Shown: one piece after another, positions 37,642-46,441 of the stretch
Layout of the letters: each line of letters opens with the position of its first letter
Numbering within the stretch: position 1 is the stretch's first letter
Assembly (NCBI GenBank): GCA_910583845.1
Contig: CAJUAB010000006.1
Location: forward strand, 18,088-82,087
Origin: an uncultured Acetatifactor sp.
Lineage (GTDB): Bacteria; Bacillota; Clostridia; Lachnospirales; Lachnospiraceae
DNA length: 64,000 bases
Direction of reading: 5' to 3'
The notes under the pieces: generated by a model
The model's database searches: none
Seen by the model: the letters and a program-made list of their open reading frames with translations, nothing else
Told to the model about the DNA's origin: nothing
Program-made: the position numbers and the translations under genes

Positions 37642-38724
37642 GTGTCAAGAGTTTACAATTTTTCGGCAGGCCCGGCAGTTTTGCCTGAGGAAGTACTGAA
37701 GGAAGCCGCGGAGGAGATGTTGGATTACCGGGGAACCGGCATGTCCGTGATGGAAATGAGTCACCGGTCCAAGGCTTATGAGACGATTATCCGGGAGGCG
37801 GAGGCTGATCTGCGGGAGCTGATGAATATTCCCGACAACTACAAAGTGCTGTTTTTGCAGGGCGGCGCCAGCCAGCAGTTCGCCATGATTCCCATGAATC
37901 TGATGAAAAACGGGGTGGCTGATTATATTGTGACCGGCCAGTGGGCCAAGAAGGCCTATCAGGAGGCATGTATTTACGGGAAGGCCAACAAGATCGCTTC
38001 CTCGGAGGACCAGACCTTTTCCTATATACCCGACTGTTCGGATCTGCCCATCAGCGAGGACGCGGATTACGTGTATATCTGCGAGAACAATACGATTTAC
38101 GGAACCAAGTTCAAGACACTGCCCAATACCAAGGGCAAGACACTGGTGGCCGATGTGTCCAGCTGTTTTCTGTCCGAGCCTGTGGATGTGACCCAATACG
38201 GGGTGATCTATGGCGGTGTGCAGAAGAATATAGGCCCTGCGGGCGTGGTGATCGTGATTATCCGGGAGGATCTGATCACCGAGGATGTGCTTCCCGGCAC
38301 ACCCACCATGCTCCGGTACAAGATTCATGCGGACAATGGCTCTCTGTACAATACGCCGCCCGCGTACGGCATTTATATCTGCGGCAAGGTGTTCAAATGG
38401 CTTAAGAAGCAGGGCGGTCTGGAGGCCATGAAAGCTCACAACGAGAAGAAAGCCGCTATTCTGTATGATTTTCTGGACCAGAGCGGACTCTTCAAGGGTA
38501 CGGTGCGCAAGGAGGACCGCTCCCTGATGAATGTGCCCTTTGTCACCGGCGATGAGGAACTGGACGCGAAATTTGTCAAAGAGGCCAAGGCGGCGGGCTT
38601 TGAAAACCTGAAAGGACACAGAACCGTGGGCGGCATGAGGGCCTCCATCTATAACGCCATGCCGATTGAGGGCGTGGAGAAGCTGGTGGAGTTCATGAAA
38701 AAGTTTGAGGCAGAAAACAGGTAA
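37642..38724 (+). CDS. serC: Phosphoserine aminotransferase
   Basis: A PLP enzyme that converts 3-phosphohydroxypyruvate plus glutamate to phosphoserine. VYNFSAGPAVLPEEVL opens it, the usual SerC N-terminus. The PLP lysine is in YGGVQKNIGPAG, and the C-terminal GHRTVGGMRASIYNAMP is the family signature. 360 residues. The start is GTG, eight bases after AAGGAGG. serA follows, completing two consecutive steps of the phosphorylated serine pathway. No serB is in the window. Confidence 0.96.
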   Translation: MSRVYNFSAGPAVLPEEVLKEAAEEMLDYRGTGMSVMEMSHRSKAYETIIREAEADLRELMNIPDNYKVLFLQGGASQQFAMIPMNLMKNGVADYIVTGQWAKKAYQEACIYGKANKIASSEDQTFSYIPDCSDLPISEDADYVYICENNTIYGTKFKTLPNTKGKTLVADVSSCFLSEPVDVTQYGVIYGGVQKNIGPAGVVIVIIREDLITEDVLPGTPTMLRYKIHADNGSLYNTPPAYGIYICGKVFKWLKKQGGLEAMKAHNEKKAAILYDFLDQSGLFKGTVRKEDRSLMNVPFVTGDEELDAKFVKEAKAAGFENLKGHRTVGGMRASIYNAMPIEGVEKLVEFMKKFEAENR

Positions 38725-38886
38725 TGAAAATTGGCTGTTGGACGGTGTGACATATTGCGTTACAGAGTGGGACGCACAATTACGGGGGAAGAGATCTGGG
38801 GCTGAGACAAGTGATTTTTACTTGTGCATCAGGTACCATGTCAGATTTCAGAGGCCGTAAGTATAGGTAGAGGAGGAGATTGCCGG

Positions 38887-40050
38887 ATGTATAAGATTAA
38901 CTGTCTGAATCCCATCGCGGATGTGGGACTTAAGAATTTCAGCGATAAATACCAGATCACGGCGGATGTACAGGAGGCCGACGGCATTCTGGTGCGCAGC
39001 GCTTCCATGCATGAGATGGAAATCCCCGAGGGGCTGCTGGCGGTGGCGCGCGCGGGGGCGGGGGTGAACAATATTCCGCTGGAAAAATGCGCGGAGAAGG
39101 GCGTAGTGGTATTCAATACCCCCGGTGCCAACGCCAACGGCGTGAAAGAACTGGTGCTGGCCGGAATGCTGCTGGCGGCCAGAGATGTGATCGGCGGCAT
39201 CGACTGGGTCAGGGATTCCGCGGACAACGCGGAGATCGCCAAGGCTGCGGAGAAGGAGAAGAAAAAATTCGCCGGGACCGAGATTATGGGCAAGAAGCTG
39301 GGCGTCATCGGTCTGGGGGCCATCGGCGTGAAGGTTGCCAACGCCGCTGTGGCGCTGGGCATGGAGGTGTACGGATATGACCCTTATCTGTCGGTCAACG
39401 CGGCCTGGAATCTGAGCCGTTCCGTAAAACATGTGCTGAATGTGGATGATATTTATGCGGACTGTGACTATATCACCATCCACGTGCCTCTGCTGGATAA
39501 TACCAGGGGCATGATCAACGCGGTGTCCATCGCCAAGATGAAGGAGGGCGTGGTGATCCTGAATTTTGCAAGAGATCTGCTGGCCAATGAGAAGGATGTG
39601 CTGGAGGGCTTGCAGAGCGGTAAGATTGCCCGCTATGTGTCCGATTTCCCCAATCCCACCACGGCGGGACAGAAGGGATGTATCGTGATCCCGCATCTGG
39701 GCGCCAGCACGGAGGAATCCGAGGACAACTGCGCGGTGATGGCCGTGGAGGAGATCATGGACTATCTGGAGAACGGCAACATCCGCAACAGTGTGAATTA
39801 CCCGGCCTGCGATATGGGTATTTGCGCCAAGGCGGGACGCGTGGCTATTTTCCACAAGAATATTCCCAACCTGATTACGCAGTTTACCGCCGCGTTTGGC
39901 GTAAAGGGCATCAACATCAGCGATATGACCAACAAGTCCAGGGGAGAGGTGGCTTACACCATGATTGATGTGGAGAGCGCCCCCACAGCGGAGATTATTG
40001 AGGCGCTGGAGAAGATTGACGGCGTATTCCGGGTGAGGGTTGTAAAATAG
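38887..40050 (+). CDS. serA: D-3-phosphoglycerate dehydrogenase with ACT domain
   Basis: The first enzyme of serine synthesis (3-phosphoglycerate to 3-phosphohydroxypyruvate). It is a D-2-hydroxyacid dehydrogenase with the NAD site LGVIGLGAIGVKVAN, active-site arginine in NFARDLL, glutamate in the following segment, and histidine in PHLGASTEESEDN. The last about 70 residues form an ACT domain (KGINISDMTNKSRGEVAYTM) for serine feedback. 387 residues. The start follows AGGAGGAG; the in-frame extension upstream has no site. A strong terminator follows. Confidence 0.95.
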   Translation: MYKINCLNPIADVGLKNFSDKYQITADVQEADGILVRSASMHEMEIPEGLLAVARAGAGVNNIPLEKCAEKGVVVFNTPGANANGVKELVLAGMLLAARDVIGGIDWVRDSADNAEIAKAAEKEKKKFAGTEIMGKKLGVIGLGAIGVKVANAAVALGMEVYGYDPYLSVNAAWNLSRSVKHVLNVDDIYADCDYITIHVPLLDNTRGMINAVSIAKMKEGVVILNFARDLLANEKDVLEGLQSGKIARYVSDFPNPTTAGQKGCIVIPHLGASTEESEDNCAVMAVEEIMDYLENGNIRNSVNYPACDMGICAKAGRVAIFHKNIPNLITQFTAAFGVKGINISDMTNKSRGEVAYTMIDVESAPTAEIIEALEKIDGVFRVRVVK

Positions 40051-40137
40051 AACAGCCCGGATCTGGCGACGGTTCTGAATTTTACAAAGGATTTCTGGGA
40101 GCTGTAAACTGAATTGTGTGAGTTGTAATGAATGAAG

Positions 40138-40174
40138 GCCATGTACAGGGCAATTGCCCTGTATGTGGCTTTTT
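40138..40174 (+). terminator. Terminator after serA
   Basis: A 14-bp stem (40138-40151 with 40156-40169) around AATT is followed by TTTTT. It ends the serC-serA transcript. Confidence 0.9.
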
Positions 40175-40364
40175 CCGCTTGCGCAGCGTGAGCTCTGTTG
40201 TTTGGAAAAAGAAGTATGAAAACAGATTATATGCAACTTTACTTACTGAAAGAAGACATCTTTACAAAATGGCTTTTGGGGGGATGTCCATAGGGATCGC
40301 GAGTATCGGAGTGCGTCATCCGCAAACACGCTCCAGTACTCCATCCGGCCAGCACAGCCTGGTC

Positions 40365-41160
40365 CATTTGATCCATGCATCCTGCGTCTTGCACTTTCCA
40401 CATTACGCCGGATTGTCCCCCCCACGAACCTGCTGATGGAAGCTGTCCCAATCCGGCAGCGATTTTCTCGGGGCGTACAGTTGCGGTTTGTCCCGGAAAC
40501 CCCCGCAGGTCGGCACAGCAGAGCCTTTGCTTCCCCTGCGCAGGTCGGCACAGCAGAGCCTTTGCTTCCCCTGCGCAGGTCGGCATAGCAGAGCCTTTGC
40601 TTCCCCTGCGCAGGTCGGCACAGCAGAGCCTTTGCTTCCCCTGCGCAGGTCGGCATAGCAGAGCCCTTGCTTCTCCTGCACAGGTCGGCACAGCAGAGCC
40701 CTTGCTTCTCCTGCGCAGGTCGGCATAGCAGAGCCCTTGCTTCTCCTGCACAGGTTGGCACAGCAGAGCCCTTGCTTCTCCTGCACAGGTTGGCACAGCA
40801 GAGCCCTTGCTTCCCCTGCCTAGGTCGGCATATTTTGATCATCCTTTGATCTGGCAGGGTATATATAAAATAATTGTTCCGCAGTACCCCGCCGCTTCGC
40901 AAGTTCTCCCCTTGTTGCACAGTTTGTACGGTTAAACAGGGTATATACAGAAAAATTGTCGCTCCATATCCACTTTTTTGCCATCAGCGGGGTACTGGCA
41001 CACAATTTTTCTGTATATACCCTGATATGCGGGAAAAAGGCTGTTTTTCTGCCCTCAGGGACTCTGGGCAGGGTATTGGGAAGTAATTTTTTCATATATA
41101 CCCCGACCTCTGTCCGGAACAGAAAATTCCGTATACGTCCATGGGAAAACGGACATTTTT
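40365..41160 (+). repeat. Intergenic repeat element B (481 bp plus a 315-bp tandem expansion)
   Basis: This is the second copy of the element at 29.5 kb, in the same strand orientation. Without the 315-bp tandem repeat it is 481 bases long, the same as copy A. The perfect 23-bp inverted repeats at 40937-40959 and 41002-41024 enclose a 42-bp core (40960-41001) that matches the reverse complement of the copy A core at 38 of 42 positions. The segments on both sides keep the same orientation. The element ends in GTCC/GGAC then ATTTTT. Confidence 0.9.
40506..40820 (+). repeat. Nine 35-bp tandem repeats (minisatellite)
   Basis: CAGGTCGGCA recurs every 35 bases from 40506 to 40786, with a decayed tenth start at 40821. 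Units differ by a few substitutions (TTT/CTT, CCC/CTC, GCG/ACA) that change gradually from left to right, as expected from tandem duplication. There are no spacers, so it is not CRISPR. Element A has a single GCGCAGGTGGGCA at the same place. Confidence 0.95.
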
Positions 41161-41257
41161 AATAATGTACCCGAGATAAGAATACATCCGGATTTCCAAT
41201 TCAGGCATACAAGTTCAGGCTGATTCATGCGGGCAGTGGTTTTAGATAAAGATGCTG

Positions 41258-41290
41258 TCAAATTGTACAAATATGTATCAAATTGCACAA
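41258..41290 (+). promoter_or_regulatory. Direct repeats upstream of the surface-protein promoter
   Basis: TCAAATTGTACAA (41258-41270) and TCAAATTGCACAA (41278-41290) are spaced 20 bases apart, about two helical turns. They end five bases before the -35. They are a plausible activator site; the factor is unknown. Confidence 0.45.
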
Positions 41291-41295
41291 CCTAC

Positions 41296-41324
41296 TTGAC
41301 ATAAATCACCTGACAACATAAAAT
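41296..41324 (+). promoter_or_regulatory. Promoter of the LRR surface protein
   Basis: TTGACA (41296-41301) and TAAAAT (41319-41324), 17-base spacer, about 100 bases before the start codon. Confidence 0.8.
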
Positions 41325-41423
41325 GAAATTGCCAATATTTTTCTCACTTTGTCAAGGAGAGTTTTGCGGATGCCTGTACAGGGCCGCAGCGGACAACTGA
41401 GTGAAGAGTTCAAGGAGGATACT

Positions 41424-44400
41424 ATGAGAAAGCGAAGGGGCGGTTTTTGGCGGAAGGTTTTGGCGGTGCTGCTTTCAGCGGTGCTTTGTGTAGGGATGGC
41501 AACAGGGGCGAAGGCGGCTGAAACAGGGCAGACGGCACGTATTCGGCTGACGGTTCTGGAAGGCGATATAGAGCAGATAATAACAGATATTGTGCTGGAG
41601 GCAAGTTCATCTTTTTCTACTCAGACATGGACCCCCACAAGGACTATAAATGAGAATGTGATGACTTGTGAGGTAGCTGAGGTACAACAGGAGGGACAGG
41701 GATATATTTGGAGAATCCGGTTGGATGACAATAGAAGAGTCAATATTCAGGCTCAGTTTAAAGAGGAACCACCGTTATATACATTTTGTCCTGTTTTCTT
41801 TATGGATGGGGATAGTCTTTTAGATACAGTGTATGCAATGCGAGGGACAACAATAACGGCGATTGAGCCTCCTCCCAAGACAGGCTACAGGTTTGAGGCA
41901 TGGACAGACAAGCAGGGAACGGCTATTAAGTTCAGTCAACCAATTATGTCACCTCAATATGTATATGCTTTATGGATCAAGAAAACAGACGAAGTATTAC
42001 AGGACGAGATAAAACAGCAGCTTCTGAAAATTTTTTCCAAAGCCGCAGAATCAAAGTCAAATGAAATAACAGAAGAATGGCTTGAACAATATATCAAAAA
42101 GGAATTGGATGACCATTTTCAGATTGATTTTTCTATAAGTATAGAAAAGTTTGTGCTCAAAAAGGCAGATGTAAATAATAAAGGCTATATGTCTTTTGAT
42201 ATACGTATTGCGTTTGGCAGTCAGTTTTATGCGAAGGACTATATTGTAGACATCCCTCAGCTCTCCATTGAGCAGGTCAGGGGCTGGACATTGGATGAAA
42301 CAGGCAGCCTTACCATCACCAGCCAGGCGGGGATGGATGACTGGGTGCAAAACGGCAGGACGGAGGAAAATCTTTCCGCGGTGAAAAATATTGTGATCCA
42401 GGAGGGGGTAACGGTGCTTCCGGATCATGCTTTCAGCGGCTGCGGCAGTCTGAATTCTGTTTCCTTGCCGGGCACTGTCACGGGTATAGGCAGCTTTGCG
42501 TTCGCGGGAGATTCCTCTCTGAGTGGAGTGACCCTGCCGCCCAATCTACAGGCAATAGGAGACGGTGCTTTCTCGGGCTGCGGCTCACTGGATCAGGTGA
42601 TCATGCAGGGAAGTGTGCCGCCGTCCGTGGGAAATTCTGTCTTTGACGGGTGCAAGTTTGTCACGGATTCTGCCGGCAGCGGGGGAATTGTGGTTCCGCC
42701 GGGAAGCGAGGATGCGTATAAAACGGCGGGGGGCGTCTTTGAGGAGTATATCAAGGAGGAGAAACCGCAGATTACACAGGAAGCCCTGGACAGAAAACTA
42801 CAGGAGATTATCGGCTCGCTGACGGTATCCAACGATACAACCCAGGAAGAGGTAAGGAATGCCGTGAAAAGTGCCATTGACGGTTATTTCAAGAATGACT
42901 GCGCTATTACTATAGCCGAGTTTGGCTTTCTGGGAAACGCGACTGCGGACAGTGAAGGGGCCCTCAAGCTGGCGGTCTCGGTCACATGCGGAGGATATAC
43001 AGCCGGAGCGGAGGGAATCATTCCCATTGCCAAATTGCCGCCGCTGCCGGACCGGGGATGGAGCCTGGACGAGGCCGGGAATCTTACGATTGACAGTCAG
43101 GCGGGAATGGATGACTGGACATCAGGCGGTCGGGCGGAGGGAAGATTTCCCGGAGTCAAAAAGATCCTGATTCAGGGAGGCGTCACAAATATTCCGGACG
43201 ACGCGTTCAGCGGCTGCTGCGATCTGGGGAGCATTGTCATTCCCGACACTGTGACCAGCATAGGAAGTCTGGCATTCAAGCATGCCTCTTCCCTCGCGGA
43301 GATCATTCTTCCGCCGCATCTCCAGAGTATAGGAGACGGCGCGTTCTCGGATTGCAGCTCCCTTGAAAAGCTGGTGATGCAGGGGACAACGCCGCCGTCC
43401 CTGGGGACCTCGGTATTTGATAACTGCAAGTTTGTGGAAAATTCCTCCAAGGGGATAGTGGTTCCCGGCGGCAGTGAAGATGCATATAAGGCGGCCTGGG
43501 GGTCTCTGGGAGCCAATATACTGGAAAAACATGTCCATAGCTACGGTGCGGAGTGGAAAAGTGATGAAAACAGCCACTGGCATGAGTGTTCCTGTGGGGG
43601 AAAGAGTGACACAGCGGCCCATACATGGGGAGAAGGAACCGTCACAAAGGAACCCACTGCGTCAGAGCCGGGGGTTATGAGTTATATTTGTTCCGTATGT
43701 GGGATGAGTAAATCAGAGTCCATTCCGGCTTCCGGAAGCGGAGGCGGCAATGGAGACGGAGACGAAGGCGGCAACGGAGACGGAGACGAAGGCGGCAACG
43801 GAGACGGAGACGGAGACGAAGGCGGCAGTGGAGACGGAAATGAAGGCGGCAGCGGAGATGGAAGTGGAGACGGCAACGGAGATGGAAATGAAGGCGGAAG
43901 CGGAGACAGCAACGGAGATGGAAGTGGAGACGGCAACGGAGATGGAAATGGAGGCGGCAACGGCAACCCCGGCGGCGGGACTCCTTCCGTTTCCGGCAAT
44001 GATCATCCGGGCGGCGGGTCCGTCTCGGGAAACGATGGCCCGGGCGATGTAACCCCTTCTGATCCGGGAGACGGTCATCCGGGCGGAGAGAACGGAGGCG
44101 GGGGCAGTCCGTCGGTTCCTGAGAGCGGAAATGGGGACGCTTCTTCCGGCGGAGGCGATTCGCAGCCGCCGACGGACAACATAGACGAGCTGGCGCTGCT
44201 GTGGAGTACTCTCACCGCAGAAGTCCCCAAGGATGCGGAGCCCAGGACCGCGGACGGCGTCCGGCTGGAATTATACGCTACAGTTGCCATGATCGCGGGA
44301 TTTTGCTACCTGCTGCTTCTGTTTTTGGACAGATATGATATTTCGGAGGAGAAGAGAAGGGAATCCCTGGCCAGACTGGTGAGATGGGCAAAATGCGGCG

Positions 44401-44498
44401 GATGGCCGCGCAGGCTGCCGGTGGTGGCGCTGCTTTTTGTGATGAGAACCTATTATCGCATAGCAGACGGGCAGAAAGTAGAAAAAGAGAAGGCCTGA
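41424..44498 (+). CDS. Large BspA-type LRR surface protein with Gly/Asp-rich stalk
   Basis: A 1024-residue secreted, membrane-tethered protein. A signal peptide (about residues 1-31, ending GAKAAE) is followed by a Listeria-Bacteroides-type repeat (residues about 130-190, PPKTGYRFEAWTD). Two near-identical LRR_5/BspA modules follow, each about 270 residues, opening GWTLDE/GWSLDE and AGMDDW. Then comes a HVHSYGAEWK...HECSCGG module, and about 80 residues of (GDGN/GG)n low complexity. The C-terminus has PRTADG, one membrane helix and a basic cytoplasmic tail of about 55 residues. AAGGAGG precedes the ATG. It is likely an adhesin or host-interaction protein. The ligand is unknown, and wall attachment by sortase is uncertain. 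Confidence 0.82.
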   Translation: MRKRRGGFWRKVLAVLLSAVLCVGMATGAKAAETGQTARIRLTVLEGDIEQIITDIVLEASSSFSTQTWTPTRTINENVMTCEVAEVQQEGQGYIWRIRLDDNRRVNIQAQFKEEPPLYTFCPVFFMDGDSLLDTVYAMRGTTITAIEPPPKTGYRFEAWTDKQGTAIKFSQPIMSPQYVYALWIKKTDEVLQDEIKQQLLKIFSKAAESKSNEITEEWLEQYIKKELDDHFQIDFSISIEKFVLKKADVNNKGYMSFDIRIAFGSQFYAKDYIVDIPQLSIEQVRGWTLDETGSLTITSQAGMDDWVQNGRTEENLSAVKNIVIQEGVTVLPDHAFSGCGSLNSVSLPGTVTGIGSFAFAGDSSLSGVTLPPNLQAIGDGAFSGCGSLDQVIMQGSVPPSVGNSVFDGCKFVTDSAGSGGIVVPPGSEDAYKTAGGVFEEYIKEEKPQITQEALDRKLQEIIGSLTVSNDTTQEEVRNAVKSAIDGYFKNDCAITIAEFGFLGNATADSEGALKLAVSVTCGGYTAGAEGIIPIAKLPPLPDRGWSLDEAGNLTIDSQAGMDDWTSGGRAEGRFPGVKKILIQGGVTNIPDDAFSGCCDLGSIVIPDTVTSIGSLAFKHASSLAEIILPPHLQSIGDGAFSDCSSLEKLVMQGTTPPSLGTSVFDNCKFVENSSKGIVVPGGSEDAYKAAWGSLGANILEKHVHSYGAEWKSDENSHWHECSCGGKSDTAAHTWGEGTVTKEPTASEPGVMSYICSVCGMSKSESIPASGSGGGNGDGDEGGNGDGDEGGNGDGDGDEGGSGDGNEGGSGDGSGDGNGDGNEGGSGDSNGDGSGDGNGDGNGGGNGNPGGGTPSVSGNDHPGGGSVSGNDGPGDVTPSDPGDGHPGGENGGGGSPSVPESGNGDASSGGGDSQPPTDNIDELALLWSTLTAEVPKDAEPRTADGVRLELYATVAMIAGFCYLLLLFLDRYDISEEKRRESLARLVRWAKCGGWPRRLPVVALLFVMRTYYRIADGQKVEKEKA

Positions 44499-44504
44499 AC
44501 CATG

Positions 44505-44534
44505 GACGGGGTTTTCAAAAAGCAAAACCCCGTC
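44505..44534. terminator. Hairpin between the surface protein and the small convergent gene
   Basis: GACGGGGTTTT pairs with AAAACCCCGTC around an 8-base loop. No T run follows the stem, but the stem itself ends in T/A tracts, so termination in both directions is possible. Confidence 0.5.
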
Positions 44535-44600
44535 TGTCCGGTCAATATGCTCCGGGGCTTGTCCGATGTGCTGCAGTGGACGGACAAGTCCCGGGCCACA

Positions 44601-44879
44601 TTATCGGATCAGAATCGGCATGCCGTTTCCGTCGTTCAGATCCTGCAATTCCTCCGACAGTTTTTGCTGGGTGGCGCAGGAAGCCTCGGACTGAATATCC
44701 ATGTACAGGATAAAAACATCTTCCAGAGCCATGTTTTTCTCATCGGCAATTTCCTGCATGATGGGTCTGAGTTTCTCAATCTGCGCGGAGACGGGAACCT
44801 TCTGGGGGTCAATATCTCCCATCACCTGCTCCGCGTAATCGTTGATCCTCTTCAAAATAGCGCGATTTTCGTCTGTCAT
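44601..44879 (-). CDS. Small conserved-looking hypothetical protein
   Basis: A 92-residue acidic, mostly helical soluble protein (AILKRINDYAEQVMGD; LRPIMQEIADEKNMALEDVFILYM). No signal, membrane segment or known motif is seen. GAGGAG lies upstream of the ATG, and a TATAAT-like -10 lies on the minus strand at 44910-44915. It is read convergently to the surface-protein gene and divergently from the DUF1015 gene. The function is unknown. Confidence 0.65.
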   Translation of the reverse strand: MTDENRAILKRINDYAEQVMGDIDPQKVPVSAQIEKLRPIMQEIADEKNMALEDVFILYMDIQSEASCATQQKLSEELQDLNDGNGMPILIR

Positions 44880-44927
44880 AGCACATCACTCCTCACAAAA
44901 TTTTTTCTTATTATAACACTTTAACGC

Positions 44928-44956
44928 TTGTGATGCATAGCTATTTTTGATATGAT
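44928..44956 (+). promoter_or_regulatory. Promoter of the DUF1015 gene
   Basis: TTGTGA (44928-44933) and TATGAT (44951-44956), 17-base spacer. Confidence 0.65.
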
Positions 44957-44991
44957 AAAAAATAAAAGGATTTATCCAAAAGGAGGAATAT

Positions 44992-46227
44992 ATGGCAGAT
45001 ATCAGACCATTTCAGGCATACAGGCCAGCTCCCGGGCTGGAGGCGGAAATCGCCGCCCTGCCCTATGATGTATACAACAGGGAAGAAGCGGCGGCAGAGG
45101 TAAAAAAACATCCCGGTTCTTTCCTGGCCATTGATCGGGCGGAGTCCCAGTTCCCCCCCGAGGTGGACACTTATGCGGACTGTGTCTATGAGAAAGCCCG
45201 CGAAATGCTTTGGCAGTGGATCAGGGAGGGCCGTTTTGTCAGGGAGGACAGGCCCTGCTATTATATCTATGAACAGATCATGGAAGGGCGGAGCCAGAAG
45301 GGGATAGTGGCCTGCGCCTCCATCGACGATTATTTAAACCAGGTGATAAAAAAGCATGAGAATACCCGTGAGGATAAGGAGCAGGACCGGATTCGGCATG
45401 TGGATACCTGCGATGCCCAGACAGGTCCCATTTTCCTGGCCTATCGCAGTCAGGCCGCGCTGCGGCAGTTGACGGCACAGGTGACAGCAGGGGCCGCCGT
45501 CTGTGATTTTACTTCGGAGGACGGTGTCACGCACAGAGTCTGGGTGGTGTCAGAGGAGGGACAGATGCGGACGATCCGGGATGCCTTTGCCGCCATGGAG
45601 CAGATCTATATAGCGGACGGCCATCACCGCTGTGCCTCCGCGGTGAAGGTGGGACTGGGGCGCAGGGAAAAGAATCCCTCCCACACCGGGGAGGAAGAGT
45701 ACAATTTCTTCCTGTCGGTGCTGTTTTCTGCCGATGAATTGGAAATTATGGATTACAATCGGGTGGTGAAGGACTTAAACGGGTATGATAAGGAGTCCTT
45801 CCTGGATAAGGTCCAGGAGAAATTCCGTGTGCAGTCCATGGGGGATACCCCGTACAGACCGGAGAGAAAGTATGAATACGGCATGTACCTGGAGGGGGAA
45901 TGGTATCGCCTTACGGCTCATGAAGACATCCGCAGCCGGGACGAGGTGGAAGGGCTGGATGTGTCCATTTTGCAGGAGCATCTTCTGGCGCCTGTTCTGG
46001 GCATCGGTGATCCCAGGACCGACAGACGCATTGATTTTGTGGGGGGAATCCGGGGGCTGGAGGAACTGGAGAGAAGAGCGCACACGGATATGCAGGTTGC
46101 CTTTGCGCTGTATCCCACATCCATCTACGAACTGTTCGCCGTGGCGGACGCCGGCAGACTGATGCCGCCGAAATCCACCTGGTTTGAGCCCAAGCTCAGA
46201 AGCGGTCTGTTTATACATACACTGTAG
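44992..46227 (+). CDS. DUF1015 family protein (serine-pathway associated)
   Basis: A 411-residue soluble protein of the DUF1015 family. In many Clostridia a member lies next to serC and serA, so a role in serine or phosphoserine metabolism has been suspected. The IADGHHR motif near residue 210 resembles the ParB-like fold of archaeal serine kinase SerK, which makes a kinase-like role conceivable. That is inference. It opens MADIRPFQAYRP, a usual DUF1015 start. AAGGAGG precedes the ATG. Here it is separated from serA by about 4.9 kb of repeats and a surface-protein gene, and has its own promoter. Confidence 0.82.
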   Translation: MADIRPFQAYRPAPGLEAEIAALPYDVYNREEAAAEVKKHPGSFLAIDRAESQFPPEVDTYADCVYEKAREMLWQWIREGRFVREDRPCYYIYEQIMEGRSQKGIVACASIDDYLNQVIKKHENTREDKEQDRIRHVDTCDAQTGPIFLAYRSQAALRQLTAQVTAGAAVCDFTSEDGVTHRVWVVSEEGQMRTIRDAFAAMEQIYIADGHHRCASAVKVGLGRREKNPSHTGEEEYNFFLSVLFSADELEIMDYNRVVKDLNGYDKESFLDKVQEKFRVQSMGDTPYRPERKYEYGMYLEGEWYRLTAHEDIRSRDEVEGLDVSILQEHLLAPVLGIGDPRTDRRIDFVGGIRGLEELERRAHTDMQVAFALYPTSIYELFAVADAGRLMPPKSTWFEPKLRSGLFIHTL

Positions 46228-46336
46228 GAAGCTGTATTGGTAATAAATGTGAATTAGATGTGATCCTTCCACGGCAGTATGGCATCCGTGGCGCAGGGAC
46301 ATACACTGACAATCACCGGGGTTTTCCCATTACGGC

Positions 46337-46406
46337 CCGGCACATGCCGCGCAACAGGCAATATGTGCCGGACAGGAAGGAAAATCCAGAGGATTGTGGG
46401 TATAAT
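46337..46406 (+). promoter_or_regulatory. glgB upstream region: hairpin and candidate -10
   Basis: A perfect 9-bp inverted repeat, CCGGCACAT/ATGTGCCGG (46337-46345 with 46363-46371), lies upstream of TATAAT at 46401-46406. No good -35 is visible at the right distance, so the promoter may need an activator. Confidence 0.4.
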
Positions 46407-46441
46407 AAAGAACAGAAAAGCCATACAGAAAAGAGGCGATT

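Noticed and set aside
38848..40236. 462-residue frame antisense to serA
   Set aside because: Shadow of serA; His- and Gln-rich composition is typical of antisense frames here.
40506..40820. Possible CRISPR array
   Set aside because: The 35-base units are contiguous with no spacers, and no cas genes are present.
40239..40920. Open frames of 127-225 residues on the minus strand with repeated CxxDLRRGSKG-like peptides
   Set aside because: They are translations of the 35-bp tandem repeat in rotating frames. There is no ribosome site, and no frame is shared with element A.
43713..44078. Low-complexity frames opposite the Gly/Asp-rich stalk (Ala/Ser/Val/Ile repeats)
   Set aside because: Produced by the repetitive stalk codons read on the other strand.
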